Shown piece after piece: positions 18,438 to 27,553 of a stretch of 64,000 nucleotides of DNA (position 1 is its first letter; each line of letters starts with the position of its first letter). The notes below the pieces were generated by a model. The model searched no databases, was not told the DNA's origin, and worked only from the letters and a program-made list of their open reading frames with translations. Location of the stretch: positions 1 to 64,000 of the forward strand of contig NZ_QWET01000002.1 in the NCBI RefSeq assembly GCF_003573545.1. The letters are read 5' to 3'. The DNA comes from Mariniphaga sediminis. GTDB taxonomy: Bacteria; Bacteroidota; Bacteroidia; Bacteroidales; Prolixibacteraceae. A program made the position numbers and the translations under genes.

Positions 18438-20780
18438 TTATTCTTGAGTTAAATAATTTAATAGTCGATTGGCATACTGTACCCTTTCGGAGTCATCCTC
18501 CAAAAAGGAAAAATTACCTTGAAGCCGTTCTGTATTAACATAATCCAGAACGTACTGGTAACGTGCCCCCAACGCCATCTGCCGGGTTTGTATCATCACA
18601 CTTTGCGCATCGGTAAGCTGCGCTACATTGGCCATTCCCTGTGCATAGGCGTCCTGAGTGGCATGAAAGTTTTCTTTGGCAGCACGGGCTGCGTTTTCGG
18701 CCAGTTCCATTTCACGGTATGAGGTCTGAAGGAATTGCACATTGGAGCGGATCCCCATTTCCAGCTTATTCAGCAAATCTTCTTTTTGCCATGCAATCTT
18801 CTCCTGCTCAATAGCTGCCTTTTGTATTTCATTTTTTTTTCTGCCCCCCTCAAAAATGGGAATACTCACGCGAAGGCCCAGATTCCAGGTAATATCGTCT
18901 GGTGGCGGAGGAACGGGTAGTTGGGGATTACGAATAACCCCTTCCCGGACAAATGCCTGATCGGCGCTCCCTACAAGTGCCACTTCCGGCAAATACATTT
19001 GCCGGATCTTCATTAGTTTTTGCCGGTCAACTATCTCTCCGGCAGTTGCCAGTTGTTCCAATTCAGGAGAATAAGCCATCATTTCGTTCATGAGAAAATC
19101 CGCATATTTTTCGGACAATAACGGATTGCTGAAATAAAAATCCAGAATATGCTGATGTTGTAAAATGGTTTTACTGACATCCACCGAATCAGGGGTGGCA
19201 ATGCTATTCCCCACAGGCTGATCAAGCTGTTCGTTTAACCGATACATGGCTGCCTTATACCGTGCTTCAGCATCATTTAAATCCATCTTACCAATGTTCA
19301 GTTCACTGATCCATCGATTGACATCCGAAACACTGCCCTCACCGCTTTTCTCTTTTGCTTTGGACAGTTCCAGATTTTGGAGTGTGGCACCTATGTTTTC
19401 ATTTTTTATTTGAAGGTTGTTTTTGGCAAACAACAATGAAATATAGGCCTCCGAAACATTGAGTACAATATCAAGTATTGTTTGCCTGTTGCTCTGTTTT
19501 GCATTTTCGGCCATCAATTTCTTCAGGGCAATGTTTGCATAGGCCGCTTCAGAATAAATTATCTGCTTCAACGACACAGAGCCAGTAATGGTAAACTCCC
19601 CTTTCTGTCCCATAGCAGATTCCACCAAATTCTCACTCAATTGAACAGCGGTTCCTGAAGCTTCTATCTGCGGCAAAATATTGGCTTGGGCAATACGAAT
19701 GTCCTTTTCAGCTATCCGCAAGTCCTGGTCGGTTATTTTTCCCTGAAGGTTGTTTTCCAATGCCAGGGCAATGGCCTTGTGCAAGGTTAATTCTTCCCCC
19801 GGTATTTTAGACACATTCAGCAAAATGGCATTGTCAAGTTCATCCCATTGGGGGAAATGGCCCGTTAACCGCAAACCTTCCATGTTTATAATTGGATTCC
19901 GCTCTGGTTTATCTGTCACGGCCAAAACATCATACAGGCTGTTTTCTTCAGTGGCCTTTACAACCCTTACGGCCACCTGCCGGGCTACCTGCTGAAAAGC
20001 ACGCGAAGGAGTGAAAGTTATGGTGGCGCCACGTTCGAGGTAAGTTGATCCGGTTACTGATAAAGAAGGAATACCCTGTTCATTCAAACCGGAAAAAATC
20101 TCCGTTATGGCCGTATCAGAATGCTGAATTAAAGGAAAAACCATGGCCGCATCGGTTCCAACCGGTAATTGCTCCAGCGGGTTCTCATTTTTCTCAACCG
20201 GTATAAATGAAACAGTAAATGAATTTTCATTACCCGTTAAATAAGTATCTATAACACGAAATTCGGAATAGAGGGCGTGGGGAATAATAACTGCAAGGTT
20301 ACTGAATTCAAAAATACGGGCAAAAGAATGCATGTCTTTTTTCAGCTGGATAAACGATTCAATCCACGAAAAATGCAGCATATCCGAATTTTTACCGGAT
20401 TGCGCCGGCAGCTCTTGCAACTCCGGGTCTAAAACAGTAGCGGCAATTACCGGCTTGGAATAAACGGGAAGCCTGGCCGCCGCTTCGGAAGAAAGAAATC
20501 CCAGTGTAACCACTACATCCACCTCCGGATCTTGTAAAAAGTCCTGCAGGCTTTCTGTGGCTCTTGATGGCTGCCAGTTCGCACTCAGTTCTTTAAAAAT
20601 AGCCCCTTCCCCTGCATTGGCAAGGGCTTCAATTTCGGTTTTTACCTGTCGGGATAGTAATTCAAATTCTTTCCCCCATGCATCGGCAACAATACCCACA
20701 TTAACCGGCTGAGAATAAAGCACCAACGGATAAACAAACAAGATAAAAACAGTACTTAAAATAATAGATATTCGACTCAT
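18438..20780 (-). CDS. TolC-family channel with N-terminal periplasmic binding-like domain
   Basis: A 780-residue protein, much longer than a normal TolC (about 450). After a signal peptide (1-23) residues about 25-310 look like an ABC-transporter substrate-binding domain of the PF04392 type: VNVGIVADAWGKEFELLSRQ, EVDVVVTLGFLSSEAA, KPVIAATVLDPEL, AMVFPLIQHSD. Residues about 335-780 are an outer-membrane factor with two repeats, starting LTLHKAIALALENNLQGKIT and ending in an AQLTDAQSVMIQ type helix. The fusion suggests a ligand sensor or docking module on the periplasmic mouth of the channel. It is embedded in the efflux operon with 10-base gaps. Confidence 0.88.
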   Translation of the reverse strand: MSRISIILSTVFILFVYPLVLYSQPVNVGIVADAWGKEFELLSRQVKTEIEALANAGEGAIFKELSANWQPSRATESLQDFLQDPEVDVVVTLGFLSSEAAARLPVYSKPVIAATVLDPELQELPAQSGKNSDMLHFSWIESFIQLKKDMHSFARIFEFSNLAVIIPHALYSEFRVIDTYLTGNENSFTVSFIPVEKNENPLEQLPVGTDAAMVFPLIQHSDTAITEIFSGLNEQGIPSLSVTGSTYLERGATITFTPSRAFQQVARQVAVRVVKATEENSLYDVLAVTDKPERNPIINMEGLRLTGHFPQWDELDNAILLNVSKIPGEELTLHKAIALALENNLQGKITDQDLRIAEKDIRIAQANILPQIEASGTAVQLSENLVESAMGQKGEFTITGSVSLKQIIYSEAAYANIALKKLMAENAKQSNRQTILDIVLNVSEAYISLLFAKNNLQIKNENIGATLQNLELSKAKEKSGEGSVSDVNRWISELNIGKMDLNDAEARYKAAMYRLNEQLDQPVGNSIATPDSVDVSKTILQHQHILDFYFSNPLLSEKYADFLMNEMMAYSPELEQLATAGEIVDRQKLMKIRQMYLPEVALVGSADQAFVREGVIRNPQLPVPPPPDDITWNLGLRVSIPIFEGGRKKNEIQKAAIEQEKIAWQKEDLLNKLEMGIRSNVQFLQTSYREMELAENAARAAKENFHATQDAYAQGMANVAQLTDAQSVMIQTRQMALGARYQYVLDYVNTERLQGNFSFLEDDSERVQYANRLLNYLTQE

Positions 20781-20790
20781 ATTAAATAAA

Positions 20791-21345
20791 TTAATCTGCG
20801 ATTGATTGGTATTTCCGGAGATCGCGAATCATCTTTTCGGCCAGTTGCATATCATTCATTAATACCTGAAAACTGTTAAGGATTTTTCGAACCAGAATTT
20901 TGGTTTCCGCATGGATTATAAAAATATTTTGTGCTTTCCCCCGATCGATTAACCTGGTAAGATAACCTTTGGCCACTCCTTTAATGCGCGATATAATTTT
21001 TTCAGCGCCGTTGTATTTCCGATGCAAATCTTTATCGAAAATCACGGTAAGGTAATACGGTTTTTGTTTAAATAACTGATACAAATGCCTGAAAAGCATT
21101 TCAAACTCTGCAGCAGGAGCGTCCTGTGCGGAGGCAGTTTCATCCACAATTTCTTTCAACTCTTTTTCCAGCTGCAATAAAAGCTGTTCTAAAATTTGCT
21201 CCTCATTCCTGGCCAGGGTGAAAATATCGAACCCCAGCGCCCCTGATTGGTCTGAAAGCTTTCTGAAGCTGAATGCCGGTGGTCGGTTTTCAGCGGGAAA
21301 TCTTCCACTTGATTCAATTGCCCGTTTTTCTGTTTTTATATCCAT
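20791..21345 (-). CDS. TetR-like protein with degenerate or missing DNA-binding domain
   Basis: About 184 residues. From residue 60 on it resembles a TetR ligand-binding and dimerisation domain (for example FEMLFRHLYQLFKQKPYYLT and KGYLTRLIDRGKAQNIF). Before it, KLSDQSGALGFDIFTLARNEEQIL lines up with the second half of a TetR HTH (the residues after the turn up to the YYHFxxKEELL element), but the first helices are absent (KLSDQSGALGFDIF, then ARNEEQILEQLL). It probably cannot bind DNA alone. ATG at 21345 is preferred; a TTG nine bases upstream is possible. It is the first gene of the efflux operon and may heterodimerise with the neighbouring TetR or act as an effector-binding co-regulator. 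Confidence 0.7.
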   Translation of the reverse strand: MDIKTEKRAIESSGRFPAENRPPAFSFRKLSDQSGALGFDIFTLARNEEQILEQLLLQLEKELKEIVDETASAQDAPAAEFEMLFRHLYQLFKQKPYYLTVIFDKDLHRKYNGAEKIISRIKGVAKGYLTRLIDRGKAQNIFIIHAETKILVRKILNSFQVLMNDMQLAEKMIRDLRKYQSIAD

Positions 21346-21355
21346 GTCTTTCAAT

Positions 21356-21375
21356 GTTAATTAATACTCACTAAC
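21356..21375. promoter_or_regulatory. Probable second TetR operator before the efflux operon
   Basis: This 20-base site matches the 21425-21444 operator at 16 of 20 positions, keeping the ACTAAC arm and having GTTAAT for GTTAGT. It ends 10 bases before the first ATG of the operon, inside the transcribed leader, where a bound repressor could block elongation or cooperate with the upstream site. Confidence 0.55.
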
Positions 21376-21420
21376 TTCTTTTATACAAAAAATACATTTC
21401 ATTCGTTTTCAAGAAACACA

Positions 21421-21451
21421 CAAAGTTAGTTAATGTTTACTAACAAACAAT
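21421..21451 (-). promoter_or_regulatory. Bacteroidota-type promoter of the efflux operon
   Basis: On the minus strand: ATTG (one mismatch to TTTG), then exactly 19 bases, then TAACTTTG, which fits the TAnnTTTG -7 box. The operator lies inside the spacer and overlaps the -7 box. The architecture is the same as in front of tetR and the cyclase gene. Confidence 0.7.
21425..21444. promoter_or_regulatory. TetR operator in the efflux-operon promoter
   Basis: GTTAGTTAATGTTTACTAAC: arms GTTAGT and ACTAAC with an 8-base spacer. The same 20 bases recur without a change at 28947-28966, and a 16/20 variant lies at 22077-22096. Its position in the promoter spacer implies repression by steric block. Confidence 0.75.
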
Positions 21452-21471
21452 TAAATTAATAATTTTTACCG

Positions 21472-22053
21472 TTATTTTTTAGAAATTAAGAGTTTAACTG
21501 CCTGAACTAATTGGGTTCCTTCCTTTTCCAGGTTGAATGCAAAACCGGCAAACTGCCATTTTTTTACAAAAAGCCGCAGGGTACCCATTATGAAAACAAC
21601 CAGGTGGCCTGCATCAATATCAGTCCTGATCTCATCTTTCTGCTGCCCTTCTTTTAAAATGGCGAGCAATGTCTGGTTGTTGTGCTCAATTACTTCTGAA
21701 ATTTTACTTATAAGCTTTTCTTCATTCCGGAAAATTTCTTCTGAAAATATTACCGAGGCCAGCGACGGTTTTTGGGCAAACGAGTGAAAATGTTTCTCAA
21801 ACAAACGTCCTATTTTATCCACGGCTGGTTCACTTGAATTCCTTTCTGATTCAAATATCTTGCTGGTATTACTTTTCAGCATGTCGAGCACAGCAATTAA
21901 AATCTGTATTTTATTTTCGAAATGCCGGTAAATGGCCGGCTCGGTAATGCCCAGTTTTTTCGACAGGTTTTTAATGGTTAATCCCTGAATACCCTTTTCA
22001 TTGATTAATTCGAGGGCCGTTTCAATTATTTCCTGTTGCCGTTCAGTATGCAT
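21472..22053 (-). CDS. TetR/AcrR-family transcriptional regulator
   Basis: A 193-residue regulator. The HTH is complete at residues 8-50: IIETALELINEKGIQGLTIK then NLSKKLGITEPAIYRHFENK. The rest is an all-helical ligand-binding and dimerisation domain. It is the likely reader of the GTTAGT-N8-ACTAAC sites found in its own promoter, in front of the efflux operon and in front of the cyclase operon. The likely mode is repression relieved by a small hydrophobic ligand, as for AcrR-like proteins; this is inferred from site position. Confidence 0.92.
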   Translation of the reverse strand: MHTERQQEIIETALELINEKGIQGLTIKNLSKKLGITEPAIYRHFENKIQILIAVLDMLKSNTSKIFESERNSSEPAVDKIGRLFEKHFHSFAQKPSLASVIFSEEIFRNEEKLISKISEVIEHNNQTLLAILKEGQQKDEIRTDIDAGHLVVFIMGTLRLFVKKWQFAGFAFNLEKEGTQLVQAVKLLISKK

Positions 22054-22072
22054 AATCTCCTATTTTACGATT

Positions 22073-22103
22073 CAAAATTAGTTTATAATTACTAACTGCC
22101 AAT
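22073..22103 (-). promoter_or_regulatory. Promoter of tetR
   Basis: On the minus strand: ATTG, 19 bases, TAATTTTG, a full match to TAnnTTTG. The spacing and operator placement are the same as in the other two promoters of this regulon. The -7 box lies about 20 bases from the tetR start codon. Confidence 0.7.
22077..22096. promoter_or_regulatory. TetR operator (autoregulation)
   Basis: ATTAGTTTATAATTACTAAC matches the shared operator at 16 of 20 positions, with arms TTAGT and ACTAA. It occupies the spacer of the tetR promoter, so the regulator probably represses itself. Confidence 0.65.
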
Positions 22104-22107
22104 AGTT

Positions 22108-22740
22108 TTAAAATTTTTCCAAACAATTCACAGAAAGGTTTCCCAACCCTTCTTTTCCTTTCCTACAATATTTCCATCCGCGCACTTTCAATATTCTTAT
22201 CAGTTCGCGGTTTAATACCCCATGGGCTACCACCACAGCCAAATCATTTTGGAGGGCAAATTTTACCAGTTCATCCGTAAAAACATTCAGCTCTTTCAAA
22301 CGTTCCCTGTAGCCATTTTTTTCTCCCGGATTTATACCAGCCATCCAGGAAATTCGAGAAACAAAAAGCCACCCTTTTACGGGAAATTGCAAAACAGGTA
22401 CCGGTATCACCGGGTAATCAAGTTCGGTCAATACACTGTCAGCTTTTAATACTGCATGTTGGCCAAAAAGTATTTCACCCGTTTTCAACGCCCGGGACTG
22501 CGGGCTGCAAAATACCGTATCCAAACTTTCATGATTCTTTATTCTCCGCAGCACCTTGTCCGGATCAAATGCCTTTATACCAGCAACATTGTATGTTTCT
22601 TTGTATTCCATCGTTTTTTTTGAGGTTCCCCAGCCCGGTTTTTTCAAATCAACTGCAGCATGTCGGATAAGATAAATTTTAGGATTTCCCCGGAGGGTTG
22701 TTCCTGTAAGTAATAATAGGGCAAAAATAATTTTCGTCAT
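22108..22740 (-). CDS. Exported histidine-phosphatase (phosphoglycerate-mutase fold) protein
   Basis: A 210-residue protein with a short signal peptide (1-18). The histidine-phosphatase RH motif is at IYLIRHAAVDL (Arg-His near 26), with CSPQSRALKTGEIL (second Arg) and the later catalytic His in VVVAHGVLNREL. Such enzymes remove phosphate by a phospho-His intermediate. It follows the phosphatase-barrel gene by 5 bases, so it is translationally linked to it. Two consecutive periplasmic phosphatases suggest turnover of an envelope phosphate ester, not known which. Confidence 0.82.
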   Translation of the reverse strand: MTKIIFALLLLTGTTLRGNPKIYLIRHAAVDLKKPGWGTSKKTMEYKETYNVAGIKAFDPDKVLRRIKNHESLDTVFCSPQSRALKTGEILFGQHAVLKADSVLTELDYPVIPVPVLQFPVKGWLFVSRISWMAGINPGEKNGYRERLKELNVFTDELVKFALQNDLAVVVAHGVLNRELIRILKVRGWKYCRKGKEGLGNLSVNCLEKF

Positions 22741-22745
22741 TATAT

Positions 22746-25700
22746 TTAAAACTGGTAATTCACAGAAAAAACAAACAGCCTGTCATCGGAACTGGCGGCA
22801 TACGAAACACTTCCTACGGCCATATCGAAGGGAGAAAACCATAACCCCAGGCCGGTTCCGTTGTGCCATTTTTTTGAATTCTCCCCTTCAAGCCAAACCC
22901 TGCCCACATCGTTAAAAAGCAGTACCCCCGCCGTGCCGTTGAGCAGGTAGGTTTGAAAATGCTTCATCCGGATGCGCACTTCCGCATTCAGGTAAAGCGA
23001 TGCATCCCCATAAAAACGATTTTCCCTATACCCGCGCAAATTATCCGTTCGCCCCAATGTGGCTGCTTCATGGAAAGTATAATCCCCAAACAATTTTTCA
23101 CCACCAACCCGGATGGCATATACCACACGTGGCCGCTGTGAGAAGCTGAAGTAATTCATCCAGTCGCCGGAAAGTTTCACAAAATTTTTTGCGCTTTTAT
23201 TGAGTCCGGAAAAATAACTTCCCCTGGTTTTCAGGTACATTCCCCGGGAAGGAAAGATGTTGCTGCCCGCAAACTCCTCCTCGGTTTTCCGTTCCATGTC
23301 CGCCAATGTATTCCATTCATAGTTGAAATGAGCACCGAGGTATGCATGGGCTGCCAGGTCTTCTGCCGCCAATCCACTTTCGGGCCGGGCAATAAAACGT
23401 CCGGTGGTTTGCTCTGGATCGATAAAATGGTAAAACACTCCCGGACCTGCTTTATGACGCTGGTCTTCATCCAGCTTCTTCACAAAATCAATCTCCGCTA
23501 ATAAACGACGCATACGTAGGCGATAATACTCTTTATCAGAGCGCGAAACCTCCCATTCCGTTTCGTTTCCCATACCAAAGTAGTTTCCGGCATATTCCGG
23601 AGAATTATAATATGTACTCAAATTTATTTCCACGCGCCGTAACGGAAAGTTTTGCTGCGTGCGGAAATGAATATTAAAGGCGCTGCTTGCCAAGGCATAA
23701 TTTCCCAAAAATTCGTACCGTTGCTGCCGGTACCTTGAGTATTTGGTAAAAACCGGGCCGCCTCCCATAAAAATGCCGTCATCGGGGTTGTAGCCGGAAA
23801 ATATCCCCGGATAAACCATATTGTATTCAAAATGTTCCCTGTCGTATTCCAATGCTTTGGGAGCGTACTGGTTTTTCAGTCTTCTATGAAGTATGGGTGA
23901 AATCCTGGTACTCTTTTTATCGTAAACTGAAATTTTCTTAGAATTTAGCACTTCCCCTGAAATGATCTGGTCTTTATCCTTCCCGCCAATGATATTTATT
24001 TCCGTTTTTAAAGAATAATTTCCATTCATTTCAAACTGGTCATCTCCGCCCAACCCATAAAGGTGAATTTTTCCGGTCTCAGCCCCATAAAATTTACGGT
24101 GATAAAATCTACGGCCTTTCTGCCCGTTCTCTTTACGCGTATATCCTGAAATCTGAAAAAGCGTGTCTGAAAGCGTCAGGATTTCGAAATAATCAGACTC
24201 CGATGTTCCGGTAATGCTGACTTCCTTTGCCAGCGACAGGTAAAGCTTGCGGGCCATGGATTCCAGGTTTTCAATCCGGGCTCTCAGGATACGGGCCGTT
24301 TCAGCCCCACATAATGGATAAACTTCGCGGGGAAAAGAGTGCATGGCCTCATTTATTTTTTGAGGAGACAACAAAACCTGCAGCGAATCGATTTGCCGAA
24401 GCCAGGCTTCCCAACTACTTTGTGTAAGAAAGAAACGATCAAAATAACGGGCGTTGAATGATTGTCCGTCCATATTCTCCGTATATTCAGTAAACCCCTG
24501 TATTTTAGGAATCAGCCACCGTCGCGCAGCAATCCATGGAATAACACCATCATTGACAAAAAATGCCTGGTCACGGTCACGCGGAACGGGTTTATAAACC
24601 GTTTGTCCATTTGTTTCAAAACCGGCCCATCGCCACTGATCTTCGTGACGATCCCAGTCATTTATTACCATGTCAAACAGACGGGCGCGCAGCACCGCAT
24701 CTTCATCAACCAAATGAATGGAGGAAGCAGTGATTTTTTCCATCACTTTTGCAGTGGAAATAATGTTATCCGAATACCCGAAACTTACCACATCGCTGAG
24801 GTCTCCATCGGGGCGTTCCTCGAACAAAAACAATTTCCCGGCCACATCATGCCGGTAAATACCAAACCGTGTGTCATCGGGCACGTATACCAGTTCCGGA
24901 TTCGTATGAAAGACTCCCGCATATTCTGCCAGCGAAGCCACCACCGGAGCTGCGTAAGGATTAGACGCCGAAATCTGATCCTGCACTAAATCCAGGGCAA
25001 AGGTTTTATTCAGCTCCTCAGGAACAGCACCTTCCACATTTTTTTCGATGGATCGGAGTACATACTCCCTACCACCTTTGTCTTCCAACCGCAATGAAAA
25101 GGTTTGCTGTCCTCCACCCCGTTTTACAATTTTCAGTCCTCCTTTTTTTTCACCGATATCAAATACCGGTACCTTCACCGGAGTAGCCCACACATCCCGG
25201 TAATTTTCACCCAACCAGGTGTACCTCCGCTTCGAAATATTATATTTTTCACTGGCAACCGCAATCACGCTGTCTCGCAACTGCACTTTAACAGCAGAAC
25301 CATGTATGCTTCCGGTAAAATCTTTTTCATAAATAACTTTACTAAAAATCGCTTTGTTAGAATTAAAAAAAGTAAGAGAACATGCACCTTCCGGAGAGAA
25401 AGAGAGTTGCGCAAAACCTTTTTCCGCTGAACCAAACCCGGGTAAATTCTTTCGCACATGCTCCCCTTTTTGCCAGGAACCTGAAATTATAAAATGGGAA
25501 TTGTCCTGCAGAAAATACTGCATATTGGCTTCTCCTGCAGAAACATAGGCTACATCCGGGTATTTCCTCAAAATTGAAAGTAACCCATTCCTAAAATCCT
25601 TAAAGTCGGGATGCTGGTTGTCGTAACGGGTACCTGGAAATTTTCGGTAAAAAGTGTAAGGCAAATGCGCGAACCACTGCCCAACCGAAAAATAACCACT

Positions 25701-26303
25701 GGTATTTCCATAACTTTTCAGGGAATGGTGGCCGGCTATTACTACATGCTTACCGGAATAATGCCGGCGGATGGCATCCTCTATCAGAACAAGCACATCA
25801 CGATGGGTTTCGATTCCACATTTACTAAAGCGACGGTCGTATTTATGCACCCACCACCAGGTGTCAATCAGAATAATGACAAGGTGATTGGAAAGCACTA
25901 CTTCAAATGGGCCGGGACAAGCTACTTCTGGTGAAAAAACCGGATTGTCCCATTCTTCAGGTAATAATTCATTCCATTTTTTAATAAAGTCCTTGCCTTC
26001 ACGGGAGCCACCTGCCCATTCTGCTTTACCGGGAGCAATCAGTAAGGGTTGATTCTTATCGGGCAATAATTCATGGGAAATTTGACCGGTTTGGGGATCT
26101 ACGGCATTGCCTGCCAGCAAAACGGCATAACCTTCCTGCATTCCAATCTGCCTTTTCCACTGTTTTAAAAGGTCATTTTCTGTATTTACCCCGAAAGTAT
26201 TTCCGGAAACAAAAACGTTGAATACTTTTTCTTCCTGAGCATAAATGAAACTCCCCTGGTACAGCAAAAGCAAAAGAAACCAATATTTTTTACCCCCTCT
26301 CAT
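22746..26303 (-). CDS. Metallophosphatase-like domain fused to an outer-membrane beta-barrel
   Basis: A 1185-residue exported protein (signal peptide 1-22). Residues about 25-320 resemble a calcineurin-type phosphoesterase: VIAGHHSLKSYG keeps the GHH element and WWWVHKYD a late strand, but the first metal motif reads AGNAVD rather than GD-x-x-D, so activity is uncertain. A middle region (about 400-800) includes NDWDRHEDQWRWAG and PRDRDQAFF, which look like a kinase-fold or phosphotransfer pocket. The last 350 residues are a Bam/Tam-type surface-antigen barrel (DNLRGYRENRFYGD, ending in VNYQF). It is 8 bases after the HD-Pycsar gene and may act on lipids or surface polymers at the outer membrane. 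Confidence 0.75.
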   Translation of the reverse strand: MRGGKKYWFLLLLLYQGSFIYAQEEKVFNVFVSGNTFGVNTENDLLKQWKRQIGMQEGYAVLLAGNAVDPQTGQISHELLPDKNQPLLIAPGKAEWAGGSREGKDFIKKWNELLPEEWDNPVFSPEVACPGPFEVVLSNHLVIILIDTWWWVHKYDRRFSKCGIETHRDVLVLIEDAIRRHYSGKHVVIAGHHSLKSYGNTSGYFSVGQWFAHLPYTFYRKFPGTRYDNQHPDFKDFRNGLLSILRKYPDVAYVSAGEANMQYFLQDNSHFIISGSWQKGEHVRKNLPGFGSAEKGFAQLSFSPEGACSLTFFNSNKAIFSKVIYEKDFTGSIHGSAVKVQLRDSVIAVASEKYNISKRRYTWLGENYRDVWATPVKVPVFDIGEKKGGLKIVKRGGGQQTFSLRLEDKGGREYVLRSIEKNVEGAVPEELNKTFALDLVQDQISASNPYAAPVVASLAEYAGVFHTNPELVYVPDDTRFGIYRHDVAGKLFLFEERPDGDLSDVVSFGYSDNIISTAKVMEKITASSIHLVDEDAVLRARLFDMVINDWDRHEDQWRWAGFETNGQTVYKPVPRDRDQAFFVNDGVIPWIAARRWLIPKIQGFTEYTENMDGQSFNARYFDRFFLTQSSWEAWLRQIDSLQVLLSPQKINEAMHSFPREVYPLCGAETARILRARIENLESMARKLYLSLAKEVSITGTSESDYFEILTLSDTLFQISGYTRKENGQKGRRFYHRKFYGAETGKIHLYGLGGDDQFEMNGNYSLKTEINIIGGKDKDQIISGEVLNSKKISVYDKKSTRISPILHRRLKNQYAPKALEYDREHFEYNMVYPGIFSGYNPDDGIFMGGGPVFTKYSRYRQQRYEFLGNYALASSAFNIHFRTQQNFPLRRVEINLSTYYNSPEYAGNYFGMGNETEWEVSRSDKEYYRLRMRRLLAEIDFVKKLDEDQRHKAGPGVFYHFIDPEQTTGRFIARPESGLAAEDLAAHAYLGAHFNYEWNTLADMERKTEEEFAGSNIFPSRGMYLKTRGSYFSGLNKSAKNFVKLSGDWMNYFSFSQRPRVVYAIRVGGEKLFGDYTFHEAATLGRTDNLRGYRENRFYGDASLYLNAEVRIRMKHFQTYLLNGTAGVLLFNDVGRVWLEGENSKKWHNGTGLGLWFSPFDMAVGSVSYAASSDDRLFVFSVNYQF

Positions 26304-26311
26304 TTGACTAT

Positions 26312-27466
26312 TCAGATAAACACATACAAAAATGCACTCACAGTAATTACAAGCCCCACCATAAATACACTATACGCCCAGCTCAGCAACCGGTATTTTC
26401 TTGCCAGCACCTTTCCCAGCGAATATTGATCCTTGGTAAGGGTAGCATAGAGGTAGGGATCATCGTTAATCATCTCGCCAATCGCCCATTCGTACTCTGG
26501 CAAATCCATGTTGTAGAAATTCCCGAAAAAAAGTAGGTTCACCTTCTGTTGCCTGATATCTTCCCGTGTAAACTTCCCTGATGAAATATTGGGACGGGTG
26601 GAAAGGATAGCCAGAACAATGGTAGACAAACTGAACAGGATAAAAATAATAGTAGGGGCAACAATTGCCGGTTCCTGTTTAAACCTGCTCACCAGAGTTG
26701 CCAGGGCCAGCGAAATGATGATGCCGTTCAGCGAAATAAGAATGTTGGATTTATTATCGGCAATGTGGCTAAGATTTATCTGGTTTCGGGCAGTTAGTTT
26801 AAACATGGAATCCACCCCACGTGAGTAACTTTTTGACTTTGCAGCTTTCATTTTTGCCCTGGTATTCCGCCTGGCAATACGTTCTTTAAGCAATTCAAGA
26901 TTCTTTTGCTTTGGTTCATCCAGGTTCTCTTTACAAAAAATGGTGTTCCAGTCATGCGCTTCAAATAACTGAACCGATTCCATGTCAAAATCGGCTTTTT
27001 TAATATTGCGAATACCTGCATTCTTTTGTTCCTGCCGGAGTTTTTCTGCCTGCTCTAAATAATTCTCCCGGGACAGATGCATAAAGTCGGCATCACAAAG
27101 CACTTTAGCCACCCGACTTTCAGGCTTCTGGGGAAAAGCTGTGGCCAGAATACTTTCCACAACGACTGAACAAATATTCTCATCCACATTATGGCGTTCA
27201 AGAAATTTAGCCGCTATTTTTGCGCTTTCCTTTTCATGACCCTTGTATCTTTTCAAATAACCCACATCGTGAAACCATGCCGCTACCTGTAAAATGTTCA
27301 TTTCCTCTACCGGAAGTTTTTCCTGTGTACCGATAAAAACGGCATTTTTTACTACATCCTGCGTATGGTTCAGCATATGGTAAGCATACCCGTCAGGAGT
27401 CTCTCTTTCCAGGAGGCTGGTGATAAGCTTTTCGGCATCACCAATCATTGTTTCATTAATTTTCAT
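26312..27466 (-). CDS. HD-domain phosphohydrolase fused to Pycsar-type TM effector (PycTM) domain
   Basis: A 384-residue protein. Residues 1-190 are an HD phosphohydrolase with its metal residues in place: His34, His66-Asp67 (AAWFHDVGY) and Asp127 (CDADFMHL). Residues about 220-384 match the DUF5706/Pycsar effector domain (PF18967): LTARNQINLSHIADNKSNIL, then a transmembrane hairpin (about 245-292) and a final helix (about 360-384). In Pycsar defence a nucleotide cyclase makes cCMP or cUMP and such a membrane protein disrupts the membrane. Here the HD domain could hydrolyse the signal or another nucleotide. The gene lies 87 bases downstream of a class III cyclase. Confidence 0.85.
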   Translation of the reverse strand: MKINETMIGDAEKLITSLLERETPDGYAYHMLNHTQDVVKNAVFIGTQEKLPVEEMNILQVAAWFHDVGYLKRYKGHEKESAKIAAKFLERHNVDENICSVVVESILATAFPQKPESRVAKVLCDADFMHLSRENYLEQAEKLRQEQKNAGIRNIKKADFDMESVQLFEAHDWNTIFCKENLDEPKQKNLELLKERIARRNTRAKMKAAKSKSYSRGVDSMFKLTARNQINLSHIADNKSNILISLNGIIISLALATLVSRFKQEPAIVAPTIIFILFSLSTIVLAILSTRPNISSGKFTREDIRQQKVNLLFFGNFYNMDLPEYEWAIGEMINDDPYLYATLTKDQYSLGKVLARKYRLLSWAYSVFMVGLVITVSAFLYVFI

Positions 27467-27553
27467 CCGTTTTATTTTTTATGGAGACAAATACCTGCCT
27501 GGCACAGACAGGGAATTCACATGAGTTCTGATTATTCTCAATTCATTAAGATC

